From Streptomyces monomycini (GTDB lineage Bacteria > Actinomycetota > Actinomycetes > Streptomycetales > Streptomycetaceae): 64,000 nucleotides of DNA. The stretch lies in the NCBI RefSeq assembly GCF_022271435.1, contig NZ_JAFIQY010000007.1, positions 246,562 to 310,561 of the forward strand, written 5' to 3'. The translations under genes and the position numbers were made by a program. This document shows, piece after piece, positions 8,906-17,802 of the stretch. Within the stretch, counting starts at the first letter, position 1. Each line of letters begins with the position of its first letter. The notes beneath the pieces were generated by a model. That model worked only from the letters and a program-made list of their open reading frames with translations. It ran no database searches and had not been told where the DNA came from.

Positions 8906-9142
8906 ATGGACGAGGACGTCAGGGACTTCGGGAAGACGCGGCGGCAGCGCCGCACCGTCCGGATCGCGGCTCACTGGCAGTACAAGATCAGGTCGGGCGC
9001 GGGGGAGCGTGAGCGTGCCCTGGTTCGGTGGGACTGGCTGCGCACCGAGGTCTCCCGTCTGCCGTACGAGCGCCGGGAGGCCGCCTGGAGCACGGTCTCC
9101 GCAGCCCTGGACCGGTGCCGACGACAGATCGCGGGGCGGTGA
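8906..9142 (+). CDS. Small charged hypothetical protein
   Basis: A 78-residue protein starting MDEDVRDFGKTRRQ; ATG at 8906, with GAGAGCC upstream. Highly basic and helical, with several W-x-x-L/Y positions (HWQYKIRSG, VRWDWLRTEVSRLP). It lies between two transfer-operon genes and is in a different frame from the long arginine-rich frames around it. The following ~150 bases hold no convincing gene. Role unknown. Confidence 0.5.
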   Translation: MDEDVRDFGKTRRQRRTVRIAAHWQYKIRSGAGERERALVRWDWLRTEVSRLPYERREAAWSTVSAALDRCRRQIAGR

Positions 9143-9290
9143 CGCACGGTGAAGTACCCAGCCATGTACCCACCGACCGACGTCTGCGTACCCGGTTCCC
9201 AACGTCAGCCGTCGCGACGCACGCGGGTGCGCGTCGCGCGCGAGGCCGCGCCGACGGGCCGTAACTGCGAGCGTGAGAAGGGAGGGCGTC

Positions 9291-9731
9291 ATGCCTGGAC
9301 TGGAAGCGGGGATCAGCGTGACGGTGGGTGTGGTCGCGCTCCTGGTCGCCGGCCTCCTGCACTTCGTCGGCGGCCGGGTGTGGCCGCGTATCACCGTCGT
9401 ACTGATCGTCGTCGGGATGATGTCGATCGTGGGGACCCCGGTGGGGCAAATGCTGCGCCGCTGGGTGGGCACCGCCGACGGGTGGCTGTCCGGTGTGCTC
9501 ACGACGTGGTTGGGAACGGCGGTCACGGGACTGATCGGGATCACCGTGGCGGTCGTCCTCGGGCTGGATGTGTGGAAGAAGCACATCGGCACGCGAACCC
9601 TGGGCTGCGCGGTGGCCCTGCCAGTGGCTGGGGCCACGATCCCCGGCCCCGCCGGCGCGGTCGTGATGGGCCTCTGCGGGGCCCTGGCGGGCGTGGTCGG
9701 CGGTGGCGGACAGTGGATGTTCGGGGGCTGA
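9291..9731 (+). CDS. SpdB-like integral membrane protein
   Basis: A 146-residue protein, ATG at 9291 with GGGAGGG upstream. Hydrophobic segments at about 8-27, 33-50, 72-94 and 105-138 indicate four membrane helices, the last glycine-rich (GALAGVVGGGG). Size, topology and position just before traB match the SpdB-type spread proteins of Streptomyces plasmids, which associate with TraB and other Spd proteins at the septal cross wall. The next gene starts one base after its stop. Confidence 0.65.
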   Translation: MPGLEAGISVTVGVVALLVAGLLHFVGGRVWPRITVVLIVVGMMSIVGTPVGQMLRRWVGTADGWLSGVLTTWLGTAVTGLIGITVAVVLGLDVWKKHIGTRTLGCAVALPVAGATIPGPAGAVVMGLCGALAGVVGGGGQWMFGG

Positions 9732-9732
9732 C

Positions 9733-10605
9733 ATGATCCTGCTGCTCATCTTGATCATGGCGTTCTCCTTCGGCGCCGCACAGGGGGCGCAGGCCGCTCG
9801 ACGGGAGATGGGTGACCACTACCGCCAAAAGAAGGTCCAGAACGCCGACCGGAACGCGGCAGCGATCGGGGAAGCGGGCGGCGTGTCCCTGGGGGCCCTC
9901 GCTTCGACGACGGCGCATTCGCTGGGCCTGGCCGCCCGCGGCTTCAACAAGGGCTGGCGGCGCGGCTGGCCGAAGGGCCGGGAGTGGGTGCTCGACCGTA
10001 CAAACCGGCGCAGTGTTCGGCCGTACGCAGGCCGCGACGCCGGTCTCGTACGGCCGAAGAAGCCGTACGAGATGACGACCGCATCCGCTCCGGACCCACT
10101 GCCGAAGAAAACCTCCGCGAAGACCGGTCCGGTCAGGTCTGGTTCCCGTGCGGATGACGACAACCTGCCCGTGAGGGCAACCGAGTCTGACAACAAAGGA
10201 GTACGCACCATGCCGATCACTACGACCACCGCGGAGGCCACCAACCACACCGCGCTGCTGACCGCGCTCGATGCCATCATCCACGAGGCCGCGGCGAACC
10301 ACGACGACGCCTCGGCCGACCTGGCCCGCTCCAACCAGGAGGTCACCAACGTCGAAGCGCTGGCCGCCGGGCTGGCCAGCGAGGAGATCGCCCTGGACCC
10401 CGAGTCCGTGGGCCAGGTGCAGGCCCTGGTCGAACCGTTCCAGCAGCGGGCGATGGCAGCCGAGCAGCGGCTGGCCTCCTGCGAGGCGCTCAAGGCGCAG
10501 GCCGAACAGGCCAAGCAGATCGTCGTCGCCAAGCACCAGATGATGAAGGAAGCCCACGACTCGAACCCCGACGCCGCGCAGAAGGCGTATTACCAGGGCG
10601 ATTGA
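9733..10605 (+). CDS. Membrane-anchored coiled-coil protein upstream of traB
   Basis: A 290-residue protein with a single N-terminal membrane segment (residues about 1-17), a basic middle rich in RRGWPKGRE and RPYAGRD, and a long alanine/glutamate-rich helical C-terminus (about 165-285) likely to form a coiled coil. The ATG at 10210 in the same frame (MPITTTTAEATN) could be an internal start or a fusion point, because an AAAGGAG lies 9 bases before it; two smaller proteins may be made. It sits 67 bases before traB. Confidence 0.6.
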   Translation: MILLLILIMAFSFGAAQGAQAARREMGDHYRQKKVQNADRNAAAIGEAGGVSLGALASTTAHSLGLAARGFNKGWRRGWPKGREWVLDRTNRRSVRPYAGRDAGLVRPKKPYEMTTASAPDPLPKKTSAKTGPVRSGSRADDDNLPVRATESDNKGVRTMPITTTTAEATNHTALLTALDAIIHEAAANHDDASADLARSNQEVTNVEALAAGLASEEIALDPESVGQVQALVEPFQQRAMAAEQRLASCEALKAQAEQAKQIVVAKHQMMKEAHDSNPDAAQKAYYQGD

Positions 10606-10672
10606 GGTCTTGCGGGCCGGCCGTTCCTGGCGGGCGGCCGCCGCTGGATGATGCTGCACGGAAGCTGATCGG

Positions 10673-12676
10673 ATGCTGCTCACCGTCATGAAGGCACGGA
10701 CCGACCGACACCAGGGCAAGGTTCTGGGGCCGCGCCGCAGCGTGTCCGCCACCGGGCTGTGCCGGGCGGGCCGTTCAACACGGGCGTTGGTGCGCCTCGG
10801 CATCAAGTACCGGAAGCGACTGGCGCCTCTGTACGCGACGGCCGGCCTGACCGGCCTGGGCGGGGTCCTGGCAGCCAGCCGGGGTGGGGCGCCGACGGCC
10901 GCCGTGCTGTCCGCTGCCGGGGCCGCAGCACTCGCCTGGCGGCTCCGGCGCCGTGCCGCCCGTAAGCGGGCGGCCACGCCCCGCGTCCTGCTCTGGTACC
11001 TCGCCACGACTGGCGGCGCGGCGGCGCTGCTGATGACGATGGCACTGATAGGCCCGCTCACTCCGCCCGTGCCGGGGCTGACCCTGCTGTGGTTCCTCGC
11101 GGTCGCCGGTCCGTACTGGTGGCGTCGCCGGATCCGTCCCATCGCACCGCTCCAGGAGACCGAGCGGGCGCAGGTGTGGGCCGAGCGCATCGCCGCACAG
11201 GGGAAGGCGCTGCCCGGCTCGGTGCTGGCCGAGGTGCAGGATCTCGTCAACGGATACGGCTGGAAGGCCACAGTCGAGCTGCCGGCCGGGGACCTGACTG
11301 CTGAGCAGGCCATCGGTGCCGCGGCGCGGGTGGCCAGTGCCTACCGGGTGCCGCTGGCGTCCGTCGTCATCGAGCGGATGCCCGACGGTGCCGAGGACCA
11401 CGCCGCGCTGACCGTCTACACTGTTAATCCGCTCCAGCGAGTCCATCCTTGGCCCGGCCCCCAGGTCCTGAACGAGACGACCGGAGTCGCGCAGATCGGG
11501 GTGTACGCCGATGGCACCCCAGTGCGGTACCGGTTCTGGCGCGCTGGCTCCGGCCCCGTCCATGACTTGATCTCCGGCGACACCGACAGCGGCAAGTCGC
11601 GCCTTCTGGACGCGCTGCTCGCTACAGAGAAGCACGCGGCACTGATCCACTCCTGGGTCATCGACCCGCAGGGTGGTCAGTCCCTGCCTGATTGGCAGGA
11701 CGACGTCGGCTGGTTCGCCGACTCCGTCGAGGAAGGCCTCCTCCTGCTGATGGCCGCGGTGCGGATCATGTACCAGCGCTCCGCCGTCCTCTCCCGGACC
11801 GAGTGGACCGACGAGTACGGCACCACGCGGCGCGGCTTCAAAGGTTTCACGCCAGGCTTGCTCGGCATGCCCCTGCTGTCGATCACTATCGACGAGGCGC
11901 ACGCCGTGTTGCGTAACCCGATCGCGGTCCTGCTGTGCCAGGAGATCGGGAAGATGGGCCGCAAGTGCGGGATACGGCTGCGACTGGTCACGCAGATGCC
12001 GTTGCTTGACCAACTGGGCAACTCGCACGTCCTGCGGGCGCAGGTCGCCGCCGGAAACGTGATCGTGCTGCGGACCTCGATGGCCATCTCCGGGCAGGTC
12101 GCCTTCCAGTCGGCATTCCCCGTGTACCCCCACAAGCTGCCGCGCGAATGGGGCGATGGCTCCTCCACCTCGGGCTTGGGCTATGCCCTCGGCCCCTCGG
12201 CGCGCCCGTCGGTGATGCGGACTCTGTTCCTGGCCGACCCGCTGCGGTGGGCGCGGTCCGGGACCGAGACGACGTTGGAGCAGTCGGCCGTCACTGCGGC
12301 CGGGAAGCCGTTCGCAACCTGGCGCCGGCGGCGCGAAGAACGCTGGCAGATGCCCGTCGACGCGCCCGCCTTCGCCCTGGAGGACGGGGACGAGTCCGGT
12401 GGTCCGGTCCTGCCGCAGACGCCCGCCGGCCAGGAGGCCGCGGCGCGGGCGGGCACCTGCAAGCAGGCCATCCTTGATCACCTCATCGGCCTGAACGGCG
12501 CCTTCGCGTACACCGGCGCGATCGCCCGGGCGCTGGACGTGCCGTTGCAGACCGCGTCGTCGGCCCTGGCCCGGTTGGCGGACGAGGGCGCTGTCACCAA
12601 GGTGGCGCGCGGTACGTGGGTCGTCGAGCACAGCGCGCACGACGAAGCGGAAGACGAGACGGCGTCAGCCGCCTGA
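10673..12676 (+). CDS. traB: TraB-type FtsK/SpoIIIE DNA translocase
   Basis: A 667-residue protein: N-terminal basic region, membrane helices at about 55-90 and 105-150, then an FtsK/SpoIIIE-type motor. Walker A GDTDSGKS is at 302-309, and Walker B LLSITIDEAH has the acidic pair D407-E408. A C-terminal winged helix (about 600-655, including FAYTGAIARALDVPLQTASSALARLADEGA) matches the gamma-like DNA-recognition module of Streptomyces TraB proteins. Such proteins pump double-stranded plasmid DNA between mycelia, guided by short repeats (TRS/clt). The GTAGCTAC repeats at 13.9-14.0 kb are the most obvious local repeat set. An alternative start is the ATG at 10688. Family assignment is firm. Confidence 0.9.
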   Translation: MLLTVMKARTDRHQGKVLGPRRSVSATGLCRAGRSTRALVRLGIKYRKRLAPLYATAGLTGLGGVLAASRGGAPTAAVLSAAGAAALAWRLRRRAARKRAATPRVLLWYLATTGGAAALLMTMALIGPLTPPVPGLTLLWFLAVAGPYWWRRRIRPIAPLQETERAQVWAERIAAQGKALPGSVLAEVQDLVNGYGWKATVELPAGDLTAEQAIGAAARVASAYRVPLASVVIERMPDGAEDHAALTVYTVNPLQRVHPWPGPQVLNETTGVAQIGVYADGTPVRYRFWRAGSGPVHDLISGDTDSGKSRLLDALLATEKHAALIHSWVIDPQGGQSLPDWQDDVGWFADSVEEGLLLLMAAVRIMYQRSAVLSRTEWTDEYGTTRRGFKGFTPGLLGMPLLSITIDEAHAVLRNPIAVLLCQEIGKMGRKCGIRLRLVTQMPLLDQLGNSHVLRAQVAAGNVIVLRTSMAISGQVAFQSAFPVYPHKLPREWGDGSSTSGLGYALGPSARPSVMRTLFLADPLRWARSGTETTLEQSAVTAAGKPFATWRRRREERWQMPVDAPAFALEDGDESGGPVLPQTPAGQEAAARAGTCKQAILDHLIGLNGAFAYTGAIARALDVPLQTASSALARLADEGAVTKVARGTWVVEHSAHDEAEDETASAA

Positions 12677-12753
12677 CGGCTGCCTGTGGCCTCGGGGACC
12701 GGGACCGCGGGGAACCGGCCAATCGGCCGCCTCATTCGACTCAGGAGATCGCC

Positions 12754-13065
12754 ATGCGATGCGTTCACTCGCACCTGCCGAGCGACAGCCCCCGTACGCT
12801 CGCGCAGGACGCGGATCTGGGGCGGATGCGTGAGCAATCCGCGGATCGGGAGGTCACCTATCCGGCGGGCGCGTACACCGTCGAGGTGGAACCGGAGTGT
12901 CCTGCCAACGCAGTCCCCGACGCGAAGGAGAGCGTCACCCGCCTTGATGACCGGGCGGTGACGGTCGTCGGCCCTTGCGTGCTGCTGCGCTTCGGCGCCG
13001 TCCCCGGCCGCCTGGCCCGTCGGAGCGACGTCAGTGCTGTCGACGACGATCGCCCCGCTGCCTGA
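12754..13065 (+). CDS. Small hypothetical protein downstream of traB
   Basis: A 103-residue protein beginning MRCVHSHLPSD; AGGAG lies 6 bases upstream of ATG 12754. It is acidic in the middle (YPAGAYTVEVEPECPANAV) and ends in an alanine/aspartate-rich tail. Two hydrophobic strands (RAVTVVGPCVLLRFG) suggest a small beta domain. It is a typical short element-borne gene after traB and has no recognised domain. Confidence 0.55.
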   Translation: MRCVHSHLPSDSPRTLAQDADLGRMREQSADREVTYPAGAYTVEVEPECPANAVPDAKESVTRLDDRAVTVVGPCVLLRFGAVPGRLARRSDVSAVDDDRPAA

Positions 13066-13130
13066 CCCTGCCACCGGTGCGGGGCCCGCCGTCACCGGGC
13101 CCCGCCCTCCACCTCTCCGGAGATCGCACC

Positions 13131-13640
13131 ATGACCGATCCGACACCCCTCACTTCACAGCAGCGCACCACCGTCGAGCGACTTCTCGGTGAGGCGTTCC
13201 CCGACTCCGCGCCGTACGCCCCGGCCGCGCCGCCAGCGCCGGTCCCGTCCGGCTACACGATCCGCCAGACGCACCGCACCGGCCCCGACGGTGGCACGGA
13301 GACGGTGTATGAGGTCGTCCCTCTCCCGGCACCGTCACCGGCACTGCCGTCTTCCTCCCAGCCGCGCCCGAAGCGGCGGCGTCCGCCCGACTGGCTGCTC
13401 GCTCATCCCCGGTGCGTCGTCGCCGGAGCAGCTGTTGTCGCCGGCGGTATCGTCGGCATCGTCTGGGCGCCGCAGATCGTGGCAGGCGCCACCGCTGTCG
13501 GAGCAGTCCTTGCCGTCGGCTTCAAGCTTCTGGTGGCCCTTGCGGTGATCGGCGCCGTCGTGGCCGTGTGCACACCGCCGGGCCGTCGGCGCACGGGCAC
13601 TTTTCGGGGCACTGTGCGCGGTACGTGGGAAGAGGACTGA
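13131..13640 (+). CDS. Membrane protein with proline-rich N-terminus
   Basis: A 169-residue protein. The first ~85 residues are soluble and proline-rich (PYAPAAPPAPVPSGY, PLPAPSPALPSSSQP), followed by a basic patch and two membrane helices at about 99-118 and 122-146, with a short basic C-terminal tail. Its ATG follows CTCCGGAG by 9 bases. Such two-helix proteins accompany traB in several Streptomyces elements. The function is not known. Confidence 0.6.
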   Translation: MTDPTPLTSQQRTTVERLLGEAFPDSAPYAPAAPPAPVPSGYTIRQTHRTGPDGGTETVYEVVPLPAPSPALPSSSQPRPKRRRPPDWLLAHPRCVVAGAAVVAGGIVGIVWAPQIVAGATAVGAVLAVGFKLLVALAVIGAVVAVCTPPGRRRTGTFRGTVRGTWEED

Positions 13641-13686
13641 TCGACGTTCAGCTCCCGCGGCTCCTGTACGGCGACGCGGCTGGCGC

Positions 13687-13914
13687 TTACGAGCCGCTCG
13701 GCGGCTCAGACCAAGGGCCGGCGGGCGGGCGTGCCGGGAGCTTCGCGCCGGGGCGGCGCATGTACCAGCGTATGAACTCGCGCACGACGCGGGCGCGGGG
13801 GCTGCGGCCGGTGGGGTGGGCGGCCTTCGTCGCCGCCTCGAAGGGAACCCACTCGTCGTCGGGCACGCGGATCTGGCGTGGCTTGTCGTAAGTGCCCTCG
13901 GTGTCGTCGGTCAT
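13687..13914 (-). CDS. Putative small DNA-binding protein (ribbon-helix-helix-like)
   Basis: A 75-residue protein from the ATG at 13914 (an in-frame ATG at 13956 would add 14 residues). KPRQIRVPDDEWVPFEAA is a strand followed by a helix, and RSPRARVVREFIRWYMRRPG is a second helix, the layout of short ribbon-helix-helix regulators of plasmids. No Shine-Dalgarno is visible at either start, so leaderless translation is possible. It is convergent with 13131-13640 and divergent from the repeat array at 13934-14033, which makes it the best candidate to bind that array. Confidence 0.6.
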   Translation of the reverse strand: MTDDTEGTYDKPRQIRVPDDEWVPFEAATKAAHPTGRSPRARVVREFIRWYMRRPGAKLPARPPAGPWSEPPSGS

Positions 13915-13933
13915 GGGGGGAAGGTAGTGGATC

Positions 13934-14033
13934 GTAGCTACGAGCAACAAGGTCATCTGCGTGTATCTGTAGCTACGAAATCTCCCCCGAGGAGATTGTC
14001 TTGTAGCTACGAAGGCGCTATATTTGTAGCTAC
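13934..14033. repeat. Four GTAGCTAC palindromes (operator or clt-like array)
   Basis: The 8-bp palindrome GTAGCTAC occurs at 13934-13941, 13969-13976, 14003-14010 and 14026-14033 (start-to-start spacing 35, 34 and 23). Flanks are partly conserved: TCGTAGCTACGA in the first, TTTGTAGCTACAAA in the last, CGAA after the middle two. The array lies in locally A+T-rich DNA between a divergent small regulator and a rightward gene. It could be an operator set, iterons, or the TraB recognition locus. Confidence 0.75.
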
Positions 14034-14137
14034 AAAAACATGGCAGTCCGAATAGAGAAAATGCTTCGCTGCCAGGTACGTCACGAGGTGCACTACGACC
14101 TCACTCGCATCCCGCGTCCGGCCATGAGGGAGCTTCC

Positions 14138-14386
14138 ATGTCCGATGAGGCGCTGTTCCGCTCCGCCGAACTGATCGAACCGGGTGACCTGGTGCTCTAC
14201 CACGGGTCGATCCCCACTCACCACGGCCTGTGGATCGCCTTGCCGTGCCGGTGCGGCAACTGCGCGGCGTTCGACCAACTGGGCTTCCCCGTGATCCGGT
14301 TTGCGCTCGCTGACCCCTGGGGGGAACTGCCTGGGCCGCACCACGTGCGCCGAACTTCCCTCACCCGCTCCGCCGCTTGCGGCTGA
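14138..14386 (+). CDS. Small hypothetical element protein
   Basis: An 82-residue protein with GAGGGAG 6 bases before the ATG. The sequence starts MSDEALFRSAELIEPGDLV and contains a compact beta-rich core (LVLYHGSIPTHHGLWIALPC, then CRCGNC), with three or four cysteines that may bind zinc. It reads rightward from the palindrome array and may be the regulated gene there. Short proteins of this type occur in Streptomyces conjugative elements; no function is known. Confidence 0.6.
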   Translation: MSDEALFRSAELIEPGDLVLYHGSIPTHHGLWIALPCRCGNCAAFDQLGFPVIRFALADPWGELPGPHHVRRTSLTRSAACG

Positions 14387-14488
14387 GCCATGCCAGTACG
14401 CCGAACGCACTGTCAGGCCGCCCCCGCGCATCCTGGGCGGGCGCGGCCGACTCCGACGAACGTCAGCCCAGTCGTCAAGGAGATCGTC

Positions 14489-15102
14489 ATGGGCTACGAC
14501 ATGTACATCGAACACCCGGCGGAGAACGAGGAAGCCGCCTACCAGGCCGCCAGCGCCGCCTTCCACGCCGCCGTGTGCGACCGCGACGCCCTGCGCCTGC
14601 TGAACGGCCATGCCAACTACACGGCCGCGCAGGGCCGGGTGGAGGAGACGTATGCCGCGATGGAAGCGGTGCACACGTCCTACTTCCGCCTGAACATCTG
14701 GGGCATGAGCGAGCCTGTTTCGTCATGGAGGCCCTGGGCATGCTCACTCACCTGGCCCCGCCGCCCACACCCGACCCTCAGGACTATGGGACGACGGCGG
14801 ACGAACTGTGGGACTACGGTCCGGATGACGAGGACGCCCCAGAGACGGTCCGTGCCTTGCACGCGGCCACCCAGGTGGTCGTGGACGCTTCCGCGCAACA
14901 CCCCACCGGCATCCCGGCCTACAAGTTCTCCAGCAACGACGGCTGGCTCGTCACCCCTGCTGAAATCGACGCGGCTCTGGGATGGTGGGCCGTTGCGCAC
15001 CGGGAGGTCCAACGGGAAATCACCACCCGGCTCGACTGGTGGCCCGAGTGGATTCGGTACCTCCGGCGCGCCCGCGACGGCGGCGGCTTCCGTGTCTGGT
15101 AG
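14489..15102 (+). pseudogene. Frameshifted element protein (MGYDMY family)
   Basis: From ATG 14489 (AAGGAG upstream) about 77 residues read well, beginning MGYDMYIEHPAENEEAAYQ, up to YFRLNIWGMSEP. A second frame then continues from about 14721 with FVMEALGMLTHLAPPPTP through an acidic section to WWPEWIRYLRRA and stops at 15102. The two join if one base is restored near 14718-14722; the total length (614 bases) is one base short of a multiple of three. Proteins starting MGYDMY are common in Streptomyces elements. It is either a recent pseudogene or a sequencing error. Confidence 0.65.
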
Positions 15103-15162
15103 CCCGGCTCCGGTCGTCGCTCGGTCGCTCGCGCGCTCCTACGCAGGTTTCGGCGGCACCTG

Positions 15163-15879
15163 ATGGAAGCCACCTTCACCGACGCGGCCTTTACCGTACT
15201 GCTCGCCTGTGAGCTCAGCGCGCCCCTCAGGGATGCGCTGGAGCGCGCGGTCTACAACCCGGCGCACCACACCTGGCGGGTGCGGGTGAGTGCTGCGCAA
15301 GAGCAGCAACTGGTCCTTCTGCTGCGGCGCGGTAGCGCTCGCCAGATAGGTCGGGAGGCAGTGTCCACAACGCCCGCGAACTCGTCACCGAGCGACTTGC
15401 TGCCCAGCCTCCCCGAGGGCGGATTGGGGCGCGGCGGTGGCGCGTGGGTCAACCAGCTCCCCGCCCCTTGGCGCTACGTCGGCGTCTGGGGCGGAAACGG
15501 CTGGGAGCTCGGGAGCTGGCCGTATCAGATCTTGGTGCACTGCGACCTGCCTCTGCGAGGGGGGTACGGCCTCGCCACCTACGTCGCGGGCGAAACGGCG
15601 GTGGAGGTATTCGCCAGCCGCGAGGAACGCGACGCTGCCACTGACCGGATCGCCGTCCGGTGGTGGACCGACAATGGTAACGGGCCCGAGGGCCTCACTT
15701 CCGATACGTACCCGGTCCCGGCCCTCTACCGTGGCCCGTACAGCCGCTGGCGCGCCGTGTCGTCGTACAACTCCGTCGTGGGGGAGCCGTGTACGGACCA
15801 TGCGTCCGCGCTCCTCGACCAGGCTCGGGACGACGAGGACGTCAGCGGAGATGCCATGCGCTGGGTCCCCGACGGTTGA
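15163..15879 (+). CDS. Hypothetical element protein
   Basis: A 238-residue protein beginning MEATFTDAAFTVLLACEL. The first ~70 residues form an alpha/beta unit; a glycine-rich break (LPEGGLGRGGGAWVNQLP) precedes a beta-rich domain with WRYVGVWGGNGWELGSWPY and a closing segment with WRAVSSYNS. It follows the frameshifted gene by 60 bases and ends the rightward block of element genes. I do not recognise the fold; composition and context argue that it is real. Confidence 0.55.
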   Translation: MEATFTDAAFTVLLACELSAPLRDALERAVYNPAHHTWRVRVSAAQEQQLVLLLRRGSARQIGREAVSTTPANSSPSDLLPSLPEGGLGRGGGAWVNQLPAPWRYVGVWGGNGWELGSWPYQILVHCDLPLRGGYGLATYVAGETAVEVFASREERDAATDRIAVRWWTDNGNGPEGLTSDTYPVPALYRGPYSRWRAVSSYNSVVGEPCTDHASALLDQARDDEDVSGDAMRWVPDG

Positions 15880-16029
15880 TCCCACCGAGCGGTCCGGGGC
15901 TGGGTGCGCGCTCCGCCCGCCCCGGCCGCGCTGGCGCGCACCGGCTCGCTGCAGCGCCGCCGGGCCTTCTGCGTCCCGCGAGACCGCGACTTTGCTCAGA
16001 GGCCCACGCTGACCGACGCCCCAGGACAT

Positions 16030-16455
16030 TCACCGCCGTCGCGGCCGGCCCGGCCCCGGCCGACTGTTCCACCACTGCAGCAGCACGCCGAGCTCGTACG
16101 TCCCGTCGGCCGCAGGGCGCGGGAAGCCGGGTCTGTCCCGGTACTGGTAGACGCTCGCGCCGGGCTGACCGATGGCCCGGGCGAAGCCGTAGAGGGTGAC
16201 ACGGGTGTCCGGTGGAAGGCCGAGTGTCACGGGAGCCGGCCGCTTGTCGTCCTTGCGGGCTCGTACGTACGCCAGAGCGGGAGCGCGCCGATAGACCTTC
16301 ACGCCCCGGCCGCGCGGAATGATCCGAACCGGTGCCGGTGCGCCTTCCTCGCCCATCCACCGGTACACGGTCACGACGTGGACCTGCGCTTCCTCGGCCA
16401 AGCGGACGAGGGTGATTTCGTCAGGTGCTAGGCGAACCGGCGGGTGACGGGGCAC
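16030..16455 (-). CDS. Helix-turn-helix DNA-binding protein
   Basis: A 141-residue protein. LVRLAEEAQVHVVTVYRWMGEEG (residues about 16-38) is a clear helix-turn-helix, followed by a basic strand region (RIIPRGRGVKVYRR). A second HTH-like segment occurs at about 87-110 (TLYGFARAIGQPGASVYQYRDR), so the protein may have two DNA-binding modules, as in some excisionase/MerR-like element proteins. It is leftward, convergent with 15163-15879. Precise partner unknown. Confidence 0.65.
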   Translation of the reverse strand: MPRHPPVRLAPDEITLVRLAEEAQVHVVTVYRWMGEEGAPAPVRIIPRGRGVKVYRRAPALAYVRARKDDKRPAPVTLGLPPDTRVTLYGFARAIGQPGASVYQYRDRPGFPRPAADGTYELGVLLQWWNSRPGPGRPRRR

Positions 16456-16669
16456 TGAGGAGCACTCCAGGGGCCAGCGGCTGATCGGTGCACCGTATCA
16501 GCGCCGGGCCACCGGCTCTACGCTGGGAAGGCCCCGGTTGCGGGGCGGGTTGCCGCGGCCGGCGGGCGGCGCCAGACCCGCGAGGGTTCGTCCGTCGGCC
16601 GTATCGGATCCAGGAGGGGCGGCAGGGCGGCGGTGCCGCATCGTCCCAGACGTCCATTCCTGCGACGTG

Positions 16670-16702
16670 GCTCTGGCCCGGAGCAGTGCGCCGGGCCAGA
16701 GC
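16670..16702 (-). terminator. Stem-loop after the CpaE-like gene
   Basis: A perfect 12-bp stem (16670-16681 with 16691-16702) with a 9-base loop lies 24 bases past the stop of the leftward CpaE-like gene. There is no strong U-tract. Confidence 0.7.
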
Positions 16703-16725
16703 CGTGAGAGTCGTCGGCCGAAGAG

Positions 16726-17721
16726 TCACCCCAAGCCGAACTGGTCGTCCACCAGCGCGTCGGCCAAGTCGGCCACGCTGCCCCGAACGACAATCTCACC
16801 GTCGCAATCGGCCCGTTCCGTGTCGATGCACCCCAACAACGAGGTGTGCAGCACGTTCGCCACCTTGTCCGGAGGCGGAGCCTCGTCTGTACAACGCCGC
16901 ACCACGATGGCGGTGCGGGAGGCGAAGCCGGTCACCCAGTCCAGGACCCGGGCAGCGCTGGCGATCCCGCGCTGGGTGTCCGGCACGACGATCAAAGTCA
17001 GGTCGCTGTGTTCCAGCAGTGCGGCGGCTGCGTCGGACGGCCCCCGGGGAGCGTCCACCACCACGATGTCCTGATCGGCTTGCAGGAAATGAAGCACCGG
17101 CAGGTAATCCTCGGGGTCGATCCCACCGCACACCCCGACCGGTCGTGTGGCGCAGACCAGCGGGGCCGCCTCGTCGCCGGGGCCGTCGAAGGCGTCCGGG
17201 GCCTGATGGGTGGCCACCTCTTCCAGGAGGAGCTGAAGCGCGCGGCCGACCGGATCGGCGTCCATCAGCGCCACCCGGTGGTGGGCTCGCCGGGCCGCCA
17301 TGGCCACCGCAGTGGCGAAAAGAGTCCCGCCTGCGCCGCCGCAACCCGAGAGCACGGCGACGGTGCACGTGGGGTCGGACCCGCGTTCGGCGTACAGAAC
17401 CCGGCGGCGCAGCGTCGCCTGGTCGTACGGCAGGACCATGACGGTGGAGGCGTCCAGGGAGTCGGACCGCTCCCACACCTGAGCGTCATCGGGGTCGTGG
17501 CCCACCACGATGACGCGGTCGCGGTGCGCGGGGTGCTGCTCGGCCAGAGCGGTTGCGCTCCGGTCACCGACCAGGACGAGGTAGGCGTCATGCCACTGCT
17601 GGTCGGTGAGGGATTGCGGAGTGGTGGCCAGGACGGGGACGGGGTCGGCGAGCCAGGTGATGTGGTCGCGCAGATCGTGGTCCTCGGTCACCAGAAGTAC
17701 GGGTAAGGCTGCTGGGGTCAT
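16726..17721 (-). CDS. CpaE/Ssd-like P-loop ATPase
   Basis: A 331-residue protein, ATG at 17721. Residues 1-110 form a receiver-like domain (LLVTEDHDL, DAYLVLVGD, VIVVGHDPDD). Residues 120-330 form a MinD/ParA-like fold with a deviant P-loop SGCGGAGGT at 125-133, an ALMDADPVG switch and QDIVVVDAPRG. This architecture is that of CpaE/TadZ and Ssd proteins, which localise pilus or septum machinery. No CpaF/TadA ATPase or Tad genes are adjacent, so it may serve the transfer systems instead. The usual signature lysine of ParA proteins is absent from the P-loop. It follows the ardC-like gene by 81 bases. Confidence 0.7.
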   Translation of the reverse strand: MTPAALPVLLVTEDHDLRDHITWLADPVPVLATTPQSLTDQQWHDAYLVLVGDRSATALAEQHPAHRDRVIVVGHDPDDAQVWERSDSLDASTVMVLPYDQATLRRRVLYAERGSDPTCTVAVLSGCGGAGGTLFATAVAMAARRAHHRVALMDADPVGRALQLLLEEVATHQAPDAFDGPGDEAAPLVCATRPVGVCGGIDPEDYLPVLHFLQADQDIVVVDAPRGPSDAAAALLEHSDLTLIVVPDTQRGIASAARVLDWVTGFASRTAIVVRRCTDEAPPPDKVANVLHTSLLGCIDTERADCDGEIVVRGSVADLADALVDDQFGLG

Positions 17722-17802
17722 GATGTCTCCCCGGAGAACGGGTTGCCGGTGGTCCGGCCCACCCAGGGGCGCCAACCCGAAGGGACGGGCCGGAAGGGAT
17801 GT

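Noticed and set aside
9143..9290. Possible extra small gene between 9142 and 9291
   Set aside because: Open frames there run as basic out-of-frame sequence into the SpdB-like gene, with no ribosome site and no family-like content.
13100..14100. GACCCGGA-type TraB recognition repeats
   Set aside because: No cluster of this pSVH1-type 8-mer was seen near the transfer genes; isolated matches elsewhere are expected in this base composition.
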